Shown: piece by piece, positions 9,122 to 19,881 of the stretch | Numbering within the stretch: position 1 is the stretch's first letter | How the letters are laid out: each line of letters opens with the position of its first letter | Program-made: the position numbers and the translations under genes | Source of the DNA: Nannocystis sp. RBIL2 | GTDB lineage: Bacteria; Myxococcota_A; Polyangia; Nannocystales; Nannocystaceae | Assembly: GCF_026626745.1 (NCBI RefSeq) | Contig: NZ_JAPNJW010000002.1 | Coordinates: 3,310,151-3,374,150, forward strand | Direction of reading: 5' to 3' | Length of the DNA: 64,000 bases | Notes under the pieces: generated by a model | What the model was told of the DNA's origin: nothing | Databases searched by the model: none | Seen by the model: only the letters and a program-made list of their open reading frames with translations

Positions 9122-9817
9122 TCAGGTGAGGTGCTGCTTGAAGAAAGCATCGGTCCGCCGATTGGCCAGCGTGGCGTCGGCATCGTCGTAGTGGTTGCCG
9201 CCCGGACGGGCAAACGCGTGGTTGCGGCCCGGGTAGGTGTCGATCTCGACGTGCTGGTTGTCCCGCAGCGCGGCGTGGATCGTCGCCTGGGCATCCTTGC
9301 CGATGTATTCGTCGTCGCCGGCGAGGTGCATCAGCAGCGGGCGCTTGATGTTGACGCCCTCGGTCACGTATCTTTCGGTGCCTCCGCCGTAGTAGGCGAC
9401 GAAGGCATCGGCATCGGCGCGCGCCGCGGTCAGGAACGTGAGCAGTCCGCCGAGGCAGTAGCCGGTCACGCCGACCTTACCGGAGGCGCCGGGCATGGTG
9501 CGGGCGGCCGCGACCGTGGCCGCGATGTCGCGCGGGCCTTTGTCGAAGTCGTATGCGCCATACAGAGCGAAGCCCTTGGCCACGTCGCCTTCGTCGCTCT
9601 CGGACATGTCCACGCCCCGCTGGGTGCGCCAGAACAGATCGGGACAAACGGCGATGTAACCCTTGGCGGCGTAGGCGTCGGCGATGCTGCGGATCCCGGC
9701 GTTGACGCCGAAGATCTCCTGGATCACGACGATCACCGGTGCGATGGCGGCCGTGGGACGCGCGACGTAGCAATCGAAGCTGCCATCGTCGGTCTGGACG
9801 GTGAGACGATCGTTCAT
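9122..9817 (-). CDS. dienelactone hydrolase family protein
   Basis: The 231-residue enzyme is an alpha/beta hydrolase of the dienelactone hydrolase (DLH/ClcD) family, which opens lactone rings such as 4-carboxymethylenebut-2-en-4-olide to maleylacetate in aromatic degradation. The expected triad is visible: Cys121 in VTGYCLGG, Asp168 or Asp169 in LAGDDEY, and His200 in PGRNHAF. The conserved Glu that positions the cysteine is E34 in VVIQEIFGVN. The start at 9817 has a GAGGAG ribosome-binding site 7 bp upstream. No aromatic ring-cleavage genes lie nearby, so the real substrate may be something else. Confidence 0.9.
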   Translation of the reverse strand: MNDRLTVQTDDGSFDCYVARPTAAIAPVIVVIQEIFGVNAGIRSIADAYAAKGYIAVCPDLFWRTQRGVDMSESDEGDVAKGFALYGAYDFDKGPRDIAATVAAARTMPGASGKVGVTGYCLGGLLTFLTAARADADAFVAYYGGGTERYVTEGVNIKRPLLMHLAGDDEYIGKDAQATIHAALRDNQHVEIDTYPGRNHAFARPGGNHYDDADATLANRRTDAFFKQHLT

Positions 9818-10142
9818 GCTGGGCTCCTCGGGTTGGTTCATAGCCAGTTCCGCGCACGAGGTGTGGGCGGTTCGACGAGCCCGAGCACCACCACGGGGGC
9901 CGTGAAACAGCGTCGGCGCCGTCGAGAACCTCGCCGGTATGGACGGAATCTTCGGACGGAGCAACCCGACCAAGGCCGGGTTGCCCCTCGCGGCTCCGTC
10001 TCGCACCGAGCAACAGCAGGCTCGTCAACGCTCGCAGGTATGAACAACGTGCTGTCAGGAGTTTTTTGAATGAGCCGACGGTGCCATCGGCTGCGCGGGC
10101 GATACGCACACAAACGCCTCGATGCCCGAGCCGCACTCGGGC
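9818..10142. other. 325-bp gap between two minus-strand genes
   Basis: No gene is supported. It contains the promoter region of the dienelactone hydrolase gene. A short AT-richer patch around 10050-10070 (GGAGTTTTTTGA) is present, but I see no convincing promoter, repeat or RNA. Confidence 0.4.
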
Positions 10143-11093
10143 TCAGGCGCTGAAGTCCAGCACCAGCCGACCGCGGACCCCGCCGGCGGTGAGCAAACGA
10201 TGCGCCTCCGCGGCCTCCGCGGCCGGCAGCACCCTCGCCACGCGCAGGGTCAGCTTGCCCTCTTCCGCTTGCTGGCGCAGGCGCTCGAGCTTCGCGGTGT
10301 CGGTCAGCGCCGAGCCGACGAACACCGGGTGCGCGACGATGCCACGCTCCGTCGGCCCGCTCCATCCGCGCACCGTCACGATTCCCCCGCCGTCGGCGAT
10401 CGCCGGCAAGATCTGCTCGTGGAGCATCGCCGCGTCGATGACCGCGTCGACCCCCTGCGGGACGACCTCGCGGATCCGCCGCGCCAGATCGTCGCTGCGC
10501 TCGAGGATGACATCGGCCCCGAGTCGCTCGACCAGCGCGTGATCGGTCGGCGACGCGTCGGCGATCACCCGCAGGCCGTCGGCCTTGGCCAGCTCGACCG
10601 CGAAGCCCCCGACCGCCCCGGCCGCGCCCGTGACCGCCACAGTCCGCCCGGGCTGCAGGCCGAGCGCGTCGAGCCCCAGGCGCACGGTCAGCGCGTTCAT
10701 CAGCAGCGTCGACGCTGCCGGCAAGTCGCTGCCCTTCGGCACGTGGACCACCGAGGCCGCGGACGCCACGACCTTCTCGGCGTACGCGCCCTTGCGCGGA
10801 GTGTAGGGGTTGACGACGGCGATGACCTCGTCGCCGACCTTCAGCCGGCCGTCGCCACCGGGCCCGACCGCATCGATCACCCCTGCCGCGTCCATGCCCG
10901 GGATGTACGGCGGCGGCGGCAGATTCGCCAACAGTCGCGTGATCTCCCCCGAGCGCAGCAACACGTCGGTCGGATTGACCGTGGCCGCGTGCACGCGGAT
11001 CCGGACCTCCCCTGCTCCCGGCTGCGGCTCCGGCAACTCGACGACCTTCAGGACCTCCGGCCCACCGAACTCTTCGACGACGATCGCTCTCAT
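10143..11093 (-). CDS. zinc-independent NADPH:quinone oxidoreductase (MDR family)
   Basis: The 316-residue enzyme starts MRAIVVEEFGGPEVLKVVE, typical of the quinone oxidoreductase branch of medium-chain dehydrogenases. The GroES-like domain (about 1-120) carries VHAATVNPTDVLLRSG and YIPGMDAAGVI. The Rossmann domain has the nucleotide signature VAVTGAAGAVGGFAVELAK. The zinc-binding cysteines of alcohol dehydrogenases are absent. It should reduce quinones or enoyl/enone substrates with NADPH in the cytoplasm. A divergent SRPBCC gene starts 257 bp away. The ATG at 11093 fits the family length. Confidence 0.9.
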   Translation of the reverse strand: MRAIVVEEFGGPEVLKVVELPEPQPGAGEVRIRVHAATVNPTDVLLRSGEITRLLANLPPPPYIPGMDAAGVIDAVGPGGDGRLKVGDEVIAVVNPYTPRKGAYAEKVVASAASVVHVPKGSDLPAASTLLMNALTVRLGLDALGLQPGRTVAVTGAAGAVGGFAVELAKADGLRVIADASPTDHALVERLGADVILERSDDLARRIREVVPQGVDAVIDAAMLHEQILPAIADGGGIVTVRGWSGPTERGIVAHPVFVGSALTDTAKLERLRQQAEEGKLTLRVARVLPAAEAAEAHRLLTAGGVRGRLVLDFSA

Positions 11094-11350
11094 GCGACAG
11101 GTGATAATCCGCGGCTGCGGCTTCGACAAGGCTGCGCGCGCTCGGGCGATTCGCGCATGATCCGGCAGCGCGAGATCCTCACGCTTCGAGTCGACGACGT
11201 CCGACCTCCGATCTCGCAGCGTACGAATCACCGCCGGACTCGTCCATCGCGCGTCGCCAACGGCAAGTTGTGGCAATCGCCCGACCTCGTCCCGCGCGCC
11301 GCGGCCGCCCTCGCCTTTGCGCACCTCCGCGCGGGTGCTACGACTCGCCC

Positions 11351-11815
11351 GTGAGCACCACCCGGATCTCCCGCCACATCAAGGCCCCGCGGGCCGCCGT
11401 CTATCGCGCGCTCCTCGACGCGAGCGCCGTCGAGAAGTGGCGCGTGCCGCCCGGCATGACCAGCAACGTGCACACCTTCGAGCCGCGCGAGGGCGGGGCG
11501 TTCCGCGTCTCGCTCACCTACGTCGAACCGACCGCGACCGGCAAGACGACCGCGCACACCGACACCTATCACGGCCATTTCGTCGCGCTCGTGCCCGACG
11601 AGAAGATCGTCGAATCGCTCGAGTTCGAGGCCGACGATCCCGCCCTGCGAGGCGAGATGACGATCACCACCACCCTCGTCGACGCCGACGGCGGCACCGA
11701 CCTCCACGCGATCCACGACGGCCTCCCGCCGGGCGTGCCGCCGACCGACAATGCGACCGGCTGGCGCGAATCGCTGGCCCGCCTCGCCGCGCTCGTCGAG
11801 TCGGGCGCTGCGTAG
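11351..11815 (+). CDS. SRPBCC/AHSA1-type protein
   Basis: The 154-residue product starts at GTG (11351) and carries the START-like AHSA1 fold: the N-terminal motif ISRHIKAPRAAVYRALLDA, then VEKWRVPPGM, a beta-rich core with GHFVALVPDEKIVESLEF, and the C-terminal helix WRESLARLAALVE. Such proteins bind hydrophobic ligands or activate Hsp90; in bacteria the substrate is usually unknown. It is divergent from the quinone reductase and lies 168 bp upstream of the phytochelatin synthase, on the same strand. No further specific function can be read. Confidence 0.85.
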   Translation: MSTTRISRHIKAPRAAVYRALLDASAVEKWRVPPGMTSNVHTFEPREGGAFRVSLTYVEPTATGKTTAHTDTYHGHFVALVPDEKIVESLEFEADDPALRGEMTITTTLVDADGGTDLHAIHDGLPPGVPPTDNATGWRESLARLAALVESGAA

Positions 11816-11983
11816 CGCCGGCCAGAGTCACTCACTCGTGCTGCTCGCGATCGCCGGCCCGGCAATCGACGTGTCGGGGTACTCACAATCGGGGCCGTGC
11901 CTCGGCGACGCGGGCGCCGTCCGCATCGCCCTCGACGAATCGCCCGCGACGCGCGATCATCGGCGCGACCTGCGAGCGCCGCG

Positions 11984-13153
11984 ATGCACTCTCCTGCCCC
12001 CAGCCTCTACCGCCGCCCCTTGCCACCCCAGTTGGTCGCCTTCGCCTCGCCCGAGGGTCGGGCGCTGTTCGACGCGGCGCGGGCGGCCGGCGGCCTCGAG
12101 TCGTTCTTTCCGCTGATCGAGCAGTTCCACACCCAGGCCGATCCGGCCTTCTGCGGCCTCGGCACCCTCGTCGTCGCCCTCAACGCCCTCGGCGTCGATC
12201 CGGGCCGGCTGTGGAAGGGCCCGTGGCGGTGGTTCAGCGAGGAGCTGCTCGACTGCTGCAGCCCGCTCGAGCGCGTGCGCGCCCAGGGCATCACCCTCGA
12301 CGAGTTCGCCTGCCTCGCCCGCTGCAACGGCGCCAGCGCCGACGTGTACCGGCCCGACGCCTTCGGCCTCGCGGACTTCCGCGCCGCCGTCGACGCCGCC
12401 GCGCGCTCCGCCGTCGCGCCGGCGCTGATCGTCAGCTACGACCGCGGCTCGCTCGGCCAGACCGGCGCCGGCCACTTCTCGCCGATCGGCGGCTACGACC
12501 CGGCCAGCGATCACGTCCTCGTGCTCGACGTGGCCCGCTTCAAGTACCCGCCGCACTGGGTCGCCCTGCCCGCCCTCTACGCCGCCACCCAGCCGCAAGA
12601 TCCTGCCACCGGTCGCCCGCGCGGATGGGTCGCATTGCGCCGCCACAGCCGCCCGCCGAGCCTCCTGTTCACCGCCCGTTGCCTCGGCGACGGCGGCTTC
12701 GAGGCCCTCTCCGCCGCGCTCGACGACCTCGCCGCAAACCTCGCCCGGGCCTCGTCCAACGACCTCGTCGCGGCCCTGCGCGCGCTGTTCTCGGCCCTCC
12801 CCGGGCTGCCCCTCGTCGTCGAGCGGCGCCCGCTGGCCCTGTCCGAACAGACAGGCGCTGCCGAGGCCTTGCTCGCCGCCCTGCGCGGAGTCCCGCTGCA
12901 CGCCCGCGTGGACGCCCTGCAGCCGCCGTGGCCGACCGACGCGGTCACCTTGCTGCTGCTCGCGCTGCCCTCTCGGGTGTGGTCGGGCCTGAGCCTCGAC
13001 GCGCGCGCCGAGCTGTCGGCCATGCTCGACCCCGACCGACTCCCGCTGCCCGTGCGGCTCGAGGCCGACCACGTGCGCCGCCAGCTCGCCGACCTGTGCG
13101 CCCTGGCCCGCGGCCCCGCGTGCGCCCGCTGCGAGCCCGGCTGCGACGCGTGA
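11984..13153 (+). CDS. phytochelatin synthase (peptidase family C83)
   Basis: The 389-residue enzyme carries a complete phytochelatin synthase catalytic domain in residues about 5-220. The papain-like triad is in place: Cys57 in DPAFCGLGTL, His164 in GAGHFSPIGGYD and Asp182 in VLVLDVARFKYPPHW, with the spacing (107 and 18 residues) of the plant enzyme. The family transfers gamma-Glu-Cys from glutathione to another glutathione to build metal-chelating phytochelatins, or removes Gly from glutathione and its conjugates. Residues about 220-389 form a second domain ending in a Cys-rich tail (CALARGPACARCEPGCDA), unlike the short one-domain bacterial versions. One dispersed palindrome lies in frame at 12838-12855. 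The ATG at 11984 is chosen by family alignment. Confidence 0.85.
   Translation: MHSPAPSLYRRPLPPQLVAFASPEGRALFDAARAAGGLESFFPLIEQFHTQADPAFCGLGTLVVALNALGVDPGRLWKGPWRWFSEELLDCCSPLERVRAQGITLDEFACLARCNGASADVYRPDAFGLADFRAAVDAAARSAVAPALIVSYDRGSLGQTGAGHFSPIGGYDPASDHVLVLDVARFKYPPHWVALPALYAATQPQDPATGRPRGWVALRRHSRPPSLLFTARCLGDGGFEALSAALDDLAANLARASSNDLVAALRALFSALPGLPLVVERRPLALSEQTGAAEALLAALRGVPLHARVDALQPPWPTDAVTLLLLALPSRVWSGLSLDARAELSAMLDPDRLPLPVRLEADHVRRQLADLCALARGPACARCEPGCDA
12838..12855. repeat. dispersed TGTCC/GGACA element inside a gene
   Basis: CCTGTCC, GAAC loop, AGACAGG: one mismatch. In frame in the phytochelatin synthase C-terminal domain (reads ALSEQTGA). Confidence 0.5.
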
Positions 13154-13208
13154 CCCGACGCGCGCCTGCGCGGCCGCCTCGCCCCGCGCCCTGCGATATC
13201 CTGCCCGC

Positions 13209-15008
<1,800 letters not shown>

Positions 15009-15142
15009 CGCGCCGCCGCGCGACGCACCGCCTGAGGGTCGGCCCGACACCCCCGTTGCATACGCGCGCCGGCTCACGTGCCTGCGCGGACGGTGACAAG
15101 CCGGGTCGCCCGCGGCACACTGCCGACCACGCGGACTCGAGC

Positions 15143-16354
15143 ATGCCCACCGTCCAGCAACTCGAGGCCGAGATCGCAGCGCTGCGAGCGACCAACGCAG
15201 CGCTGCAACAAGCCCACGAGGAGCAGCGGCGGCAGCTGACCCAGACCGCCTCGCTCCTGCGCGCGCTCGCCGATTACGCGCCGATGGTCCTGTACGCCAA
15301 GGACGTCGACGGCCGCTTCACCCTCAGCAATCGCCTGCACGCGACGCTGCTCGGGCGCACGCCGGACCAGGTCGTCGGCAAGCTCGAGTCCGACCTGCTC
15401 GACGCCGACGTGGCGGCGGAGATCCAGGCGGTGATGGACCGGGTCGTAAGCACCGGCACGCCGAGCGTCAGCGAGTTCGAGATCCCGATCGACGACCGCG
15501 AGCGCGTGTTCCTCGAGCACATCTTCCCGCTCGGCCGCGCCGACGGCAGCGGCAACAACATCGGCATCGGCGGCGTGGCGATCGACGTCACCGAACGCAA
15601 GCGCGCCGAGGAGGCCGTGCGGGTGTTCGAGGCGCTGGTGCACCACTCGCCCGACGGCGTGCTCGTGCGCCCCAACACCCCGACCGCGCCGATGTTCTGC
15701 AACCCGGCGCTGCGGCGGATCCTCGCCCTCCCGCCCGACGCCGCCGCCGAGGACGCGGCGGCGATGCTGCTCGACATCGTCCCCGGCACCACCGAGTTCA
15801 TGCGCATCGACGGCGTGCGCGTCGACCTCGAGCTGACCATGTTCGCCATCCCGGGCGCGGCCGGCGGACGCGGCGCTGCGGCCACCCAGGTCCGCGACGT
15901 CACCCGCCTTCACACCGCGATCCGCGAGCGCGAGCGCCAGGACGAGGTCATCCGCCAGCAGCAGGCCGAGCTCATCGCCGAGATGTCGGCCCAGGTGCTG
16001 CCGCTCGCCCACGGCGTCCTGATGCTGCCGCTGATCGGCACCCTCGACGAGGCGCGCTCGCTGCACGTGCGCGAGGCGGTGCTCGACGGCATCGTCCGGC
16101 ACCAGGCCCGCGTCATCATCCTCGACCTCACCGGCCTGCGCGCCGTCGACACCACCCCCGCCTATCGCATCATTCAGCTGATCGAGGCGGTCAAGATGAT
16201 CGGCGCCCGCACCGTGCTCACGGGCATCCAGCCGGCGGCCGCGGTCGCCTTCACCGAGCACGGCATGCAGCTCGACGACTCGCTCATCGTCCTCGGCACC
16301 CTGCAGGACGCCGTCCAGGTCACCCTCGCCATGGCCCGCAAGCGCCGGCGCTGA
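15143..16354 (+). CDS. double-PAS STAS protein, RsbR-like
   Basis: The 403-residue product has an N-terminal coiled coil (VQQLEAEIAALRATNAAL), a first PAS domain (about 45-160: LADYAPMVLYAKDVDGRF), a second, weaker PAS domain (about 165-265: ALVHHSPDGVLVRP) and a STAS domain (about 290-400: VLPLAHGVLMLPLIGTLD). Thr positions matching RsbR phosphosites are in LRAVDTTPA and RTVLTGI. It is the two-sensor relative of the 7851-8819 protein and may share the same unknown kinase. The ATG at 15143 fits the coiled-coil start; the upstream frame is not coding-like. Confidence 0.85.
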   Translation: MPTVQQLEAEIAALRATNAALQQAHEEQRRQLTQTASLLRALADYAPMVLYAKDVDGRFTLSNRLHATLLGRTPDQVVGKLESDLLDADVAAEIQAVMDRVVSTGTPSVSEFEIPIDDRERVFLEHIFPLGRADGSGNNIGIGGVAIDVTERKRAEEAVRVFEALVHHSPDGVLVRPNTPTAPMFCNPALRRILALPPDAAAEDAAAMLLDIVPGTTEFMRIDGVRVDLELTMFAIPGAAGGRGAAATQVRDVTRLHTAIRERERQDEVIRQQQAELIAEMSAQVLPLAHGVLMLPLIGTLDEARSLHVREAVLDGIVRHQARVIILDLTGLRAVDTTPAYRIIQLIEAVKMIGARTVLTGIQPAAAVAFTEHGMQLDDSLIVLGTLQDAVQVTLAMARKRRR

Positions 16355-16385
16355 GCCGCCGCCGGCCAATGACAGCACCTGCGAA

Positions 16386-16802
16386 TCAGCGGGCGCACCA
16401 GAACTCGTACTCGACCAACTGATGGTCGAACGCCAGCGCCTCGACCACCCGCAGGGTGCCCGCAGTCGGCTTGGTCGCCTCGGTCGCCAGGAACTCGGCG
16501 ATGACCGCGAAGATGGCGTCGAACGAGTCGCGCGGGACCTCGCGCGTGAACGTGTATTCGATGCGCACGATGTCGGCGACCGCGAAGCCGGCCTCGGCGA
16601 GGAAGCCCGGGACCTGCTGCAGGATGTAGCGCGTCTGCGCCACCGCGTCGCCGGGGTGCTGGATCACGCCGACGGCGTCGTGGGCGCCGATGCCCGACGC
16701 GAGGTACAGGTCGGAGACGTTCTTGAGGTTGATGCCCCAGCTGAACAGTCGGCTGAAATCGGGGCCCTTGGCGTACGGATACGCGGTCTTTTGCAGCGCC
16801 AT
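16386..16802 (-). CDS. RidA/YjgF-family protein
   Basis: The 138-residue protein resembles the Rid family, whose members hydrolyse reactive enamine/imine intermediates from PLP enzymes. The typical order is seen: LFSWGINLKNVSDLYLASG, AVAQTRYILQQVPGFLAEAGF, and IVRIEYTFTREVPRDSF. The usual RidA Arg in the C-terminal motif is not clear here (TLRVVEALAFDHQLVEYEFW is divergent, seen in two pieces: TLRVVEALAF and DHQLVEYEFW), so it may be a Rid subgroup of different activity. The start at 16802 is uncertain; an in-frame ATG at 16820 adds six residues. It stands alone and converges on the preceding PAS-STAS gene. Confidence 0.75.
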   Translation of the reverse strand: MALQKTAYPYAKGPDFSRLFSWGINLKNVSDLYLASGIGAHDAVGVIQHPGDAVAQTRYILQQVPGFLAEAGFAVADIVRIEYTFTREVPRDSFDAIFAVIAEFLATEATKPTAGTLRVVEALAFDHQLVEYEFWCAR

Positions 16803-16938
16803 GACGACAGGTCTCGTCATAGCAAGAACCGCGGCGCATCACATGGTCCACATCGGCGCCAATCATCGGTGCCGACATCGACGCACGTCGGCACCGACGA
16901 CAGCTGTCCGCACAATCAAAGACAGCTGTCCGCGCGCT

Positions 16939-18240
16939 TCACAGCGCGCCGCTCTTCACCCAATTGACGAGCAGACACTTCTGCGCGTCGGTCAGCGTGC
17001 TCCCGAGCGGCATCGGCGAGCCGCCGCCGCCGGGCACGTTATTCTGCTGACCGAGGATCTTGTAGAGTAAATAACTCTGGTCGACATCCCCGGCGGTGAC
17101 CCGGTTCATGTCGGCGTTCGTGGCGGCCACGCCGACGTTGTTGCCCTTGACGGTCGCGGCGTCGGTCATCGTCAGGCCGCCCGAGCCGCCGGTGTGGCAG
17201 CCGCACTTCGGCTGGACCACCATGGTGAACACCTGCGCGGCGTCGACGTTCGCCGGCGCGCAATCGGGCACCACCAGAGTCACGCCGCCGCACGCGCCGG
17301 CCTCGCAATTGCCGGACTGGCAGTCGGTGTCGATCTCGCACACCTGCCCTTCGGAGCAGGGCGTGCAATTCGGGCCTCCGCAGTCCGCGTCGGTCTCGCC
17401 GCCGTTGGCCAGGCCGTCGGAGCAGGTCGCCGCCTGGCAGGTGTTCGAGCAGGCGTCGAGGGCCTCGTCGTTGCCGTCGTCGCACGCCTCCACACCGGTG
17501 TGCACGATGCCGTCGCCGCAGCTGGCCACCAGGCAGACGTTGAGGCAGGCGTCGCCGTCGATCGCGTTGCCGTCGTCGCACGCCTCGACGCCCGTCTGGA
17601 CGATGCCGTCGCCGCAGACCGCGAGCTTGCAGGCGTTCGTGCACGCGTCGGTGTCCTCGAAGTTACCGTCGTCGCACTCCTCGTTCGCCTGCAGCGCCCC
17701 GTCGCCGCAGAACTCGACGATGCAATTGGCCGCGCAGCCGTCGCCGTCCACGAGGTTGCCGTCGTCGCAGGTCTCGCCGGGTCCGACGAAGCCGTCGCCG
17801 CAGGCCGCCGGCTGACACTGCGCGCACTCGTCGTTGTTGTCGCCGTTGCCGTCGTCGCAGCCCTCGACCCCGACCTGCACCAACCCGTCGCCGCACGTCG
17901 CCACAGTGCAGGCGCTGGTACACGCGTCGGTGTCGTCGAGGTTGCCGTCGTCGCAGTCCTCGCCGCCCTCGACGACCCCGTCGCCGCACACAAGCCCGCC
18001 GGTGGTCAGCGTCGTCGGCTCGAGCGTCGTCGGCTCGCCGGTGGTCGGCTCGATCGTCGTCACGGTGGTCGGCCCCGCGGTGGACGGATCGGTCGTCGTC
18101 GTCTCGTCGGTGGTGCCCGTCGTCGCGGTGCCGTCGCTCGTCTCCGTGTCGTCGCCGGTGGTCATGGCGGGACTGGTGGGCCCGCAAGCGACGGCGAGCA
18201 GCGACAGCGTGGCGGACAGCGCGAACGAAGCACGAATCAT
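16939..18240 (-). CDS. lipoprotein with DUF4215-type Cys repeats and a cytochrome-like C-terminus
   Basis: The 433-residue protein has a lipoprotein signal (SLLAVAC), a Thr-rich linker of about 60 residues, then six or seven tandem repeats of the myxobacterial type C-G-D-G...E-x-C-D-D-G-N...D-x-C...C (ECDDGNFEDTDACTNAC, ACDDGNDEALDACSNTC and so on). The C-terminal region (about 325-433) resembles a c-type cytochrome domain, with a short CGCH motif in QPKCGCHTGGSGGL and a late MPLG segment where an axial Met could lie. CGCH has one residue between the cysteines, not two, so heme attachment is uncertain. The start at 18240 has GGAGGT upstream. Similar C-terminal domains are in the proteins at 33942 and 34742. 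Confidence 0.85.
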   Translation of the reverse strand: MIRASFALSATLSLLAVACGPTSPAMTTGDDTETSDGTATTGTTDETTTTDPSTAGPTTVTTIEPTTGEPTTLEPTTLTTGGLVCGDGVVEGGEDCDDGNLDDTDACTSACTVATCGDGLVQVGVEGCDDGNGDNNDECAQCQPAACGDGFVGPGETCDDGNLVDGDGCAANCIVEFCGDGALQANEECDDGNFEDTDACTNACKLAVCGDGIVQTGVEACDDGNAIDGDACLNVCLVASCGDGIVHTGVEACDDGNDEALDACSNTCQAATCSDGLANGGETDADCGGPNCTPCSEGQVCEIDTDCQSGNCEAGACGGVTLVVPDCAPANVDAAQVFTMVVQPKCGCHTGGSGGLTMTDAATVKGNNVGVAATNADMNRVTAGDVDQSYLLYKILGQQNNVPGGGGSPMPLGSTLTDAQKCLLVNWVKSGAL

Positions 18241-18734
18241 GGCAAGCGACCTCCGGAAGGCCGGCCGAGGATGCCCGCCCGCCGAGGACCCGCCAAGCCG
18301 GAACTTCGGCCCGCGTCGCTGCCGTTTCCGGCCCCCATCGCCCGACCCGCACGCCGAGACCGCTCGCTCCCATGAATCGCCGCACTCGCTACGCGACAAT
18401 CAGCAAAGGTCCGACTATGCACAATCGCCGACGTCGCTGCGCGCGAGACGACCGCGACCGATCGCGCCCCTCGCTCGGCGCGACCGCGCCGCCTCGCGCC
18501 GGCCCCCTCGCCCACGTCGCGCGCATGCGCCCGCCGGGAAAATCGCTGGATCGTGTTTCACTCGCCCCCACGCTCACGGTCCGCGCACGCTCCGCCGCGC
18601 ACGCCCGCGTCGCTGCGAGGCGTCCCTCGCCCGCGCCCCGCAGATCGGGGTCGTCGGCCCGCGCGTGACCTCCGGGCCGCGGGAGGGGGTCTCCGCTTGC
18701 AAGCGCTTGGCTCCTGGGCGTACCGTGATTCTTG
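18241..18734. other. 494-bp divergent intergenic region
   Basis: This lies between the DUF4215 lipoprotein (minus) and the von Willebrand lipoprotein (plus) and must hold both promoters. GGAGGT near 18247-18252 is the ribosome-binding site of the minus-strand gene. I see no gene or repeat. Confidence 0.5.
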
Positions 18735-19841
18735 ATGCGCGCCCTCGCCCTCACCGTGATCACGCTCGGCGTCCTTTGCCTCTCCGCCTGCAGCGACGAC
18801 GGCGGCGGAGGCACGAATCCGACCGCCGCGCCGACTCTCGGCGGGATCAGCAACTTGACCCTGACGAGCGACAGCACGACCACGAGCGGCACCGACAGCA
18901 CCGGCACCAATCCCACCACCACCGGCACCGACGCCAGCACCAGCGAGCCCGCCACCAGCAACGTCGACAGCGGCCCCGCGCCCAAGTTCGACGTCGGTGA
19001 GACGCCCGACGGCGGCCTGCCCATGCCCGACACGGGCTGCAAAAAAGTCGACCTGCTGTTCGTCATCGACAATAGCGGCAGCATGGCCGACGAGCAGATC
19101 AACCTCGTCAACAGCTTCCCCGACTTCGTGTCGGAGATGCAGACCCAGCTGTCCAACACCGACAGCTACCACGTCGGCGTCGTCAGCAGCGACAGCAACA
19201 TCTACAACGGCGCCGGCTGCCAGATGTACGGCGGCCTCGTCAACAGCACCGGCGGCGCCAACGCGAGCAACGCCACCTGCACCCCTTACGCCGGCGGCAA
19301 GAACTGGATGAGCGAGGCCGACGACCTCGGCACCAAGTTCGCCTGCGCCGGCCAGGTCGGCACCGGCGGCGACGGCAACGAGCAGCCGATGTACGCCATG
19401 CTGCAGGCGGTACAGCCGCAGAACAACGCCCCCGGCGCCTGCAACGACGGCTTCATCCGCGACGACGCGCTGCTGGTCGTCGTCCTCATCACCGACGAGG
19501 AGGACGACCACGAGGTCGCCGCCTGCCAGCAGTTGCCGCAGTCGGGCTCGCCCGGCGAACCCGGCAATTGGTACACCGGCCTGGTCACCGCCAAGGGCGG
19601 CGTCGAGACCAACATCGTCGTCCTGTCGCTGATCGGTCCCGTCAATCCGACCTGCCCCGCGCTCGACAAGTGCAACGGCGGCATCACCGGCGCCGAGCTG
19701 TCGCCGCGGATCGTGCAATTCACCGAGATGTTCACCAACGGCTTCATCGGCCAGATCTGCGCGCCCTCGTACAAGCAATTCTTCTCCGACGCGATCGGCC
19801 TGATCGACGAGGCCTGCGAGAACTTCATGCCCCCGGGCTGA
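18735..19841 (+). CDS. von Willebrand factor A-domain lipoprotein
   Basis: The 368-residue protein begins with a lipoprotein signal (LGVLCLSAC), followed by a Thr/Ser/Gly-rich linker to about residue 75. The rest is a vWA domain: the MIDAS motif is DLLFVIDNSGSMADEQ (D-x-S-x-S), with later LLVVVLITDEEDDHEV as the third metal-binding segment. Eight or more Cys residues are spread through the domain, which suggests disulfides outside the cytoplasm. It probably acts as a metal-dependent binding or adhesion module at the outer membrane. The ATG at 18735 is preferred to the adjoining TTG at 18732. Convergent with the large LamG gene, 40 bp away. Confidence 0.85.
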   Translation: MRALALTVITLGVLCLSACSDDGGGGTNPTAAPTLGGISNLTLTSDSTTTSGTDSTGTNPTTTGTDASTSEPATSNVDSGPAPKFDVGETPDGGLPMPDTGCKKVDLLFVIDNSGSMADEQINLVNSFPDFVSEMQTQLSNTDSYHVGVVSSDSNIYNGAGCQMYGGLVNSTGGANASNATCTPYAGGKNWMSEADDLGTKFACAGQVGTGGDGNEQPMYAMLQAVQPQNNAPGACNDGFIRDDALLVVVLITDEEDDHEVAACQQLPQSGSPGEPGNWYTGLVTAKGGVETNIVVLSLIGPVNPTCPALDKCNGGITGAELSPRIVQFTEMFTNGFIGQICAPSYKQFFSDAIGLIDEACENFMPPG

Positions 19842-19881
19842 CCGACGGCGAGCCCCGCTCGCCGCCGGCCCCCACGCGCGC

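Noticed and set aside
10066..10542. ATG preceded by GGAG in the gap before the quinone reductase
   Set aside because: The frame is antisense to the quinone reductase and Ser/Arg/Pro-rich; the ribosome-binding-like sequence is probably chance.
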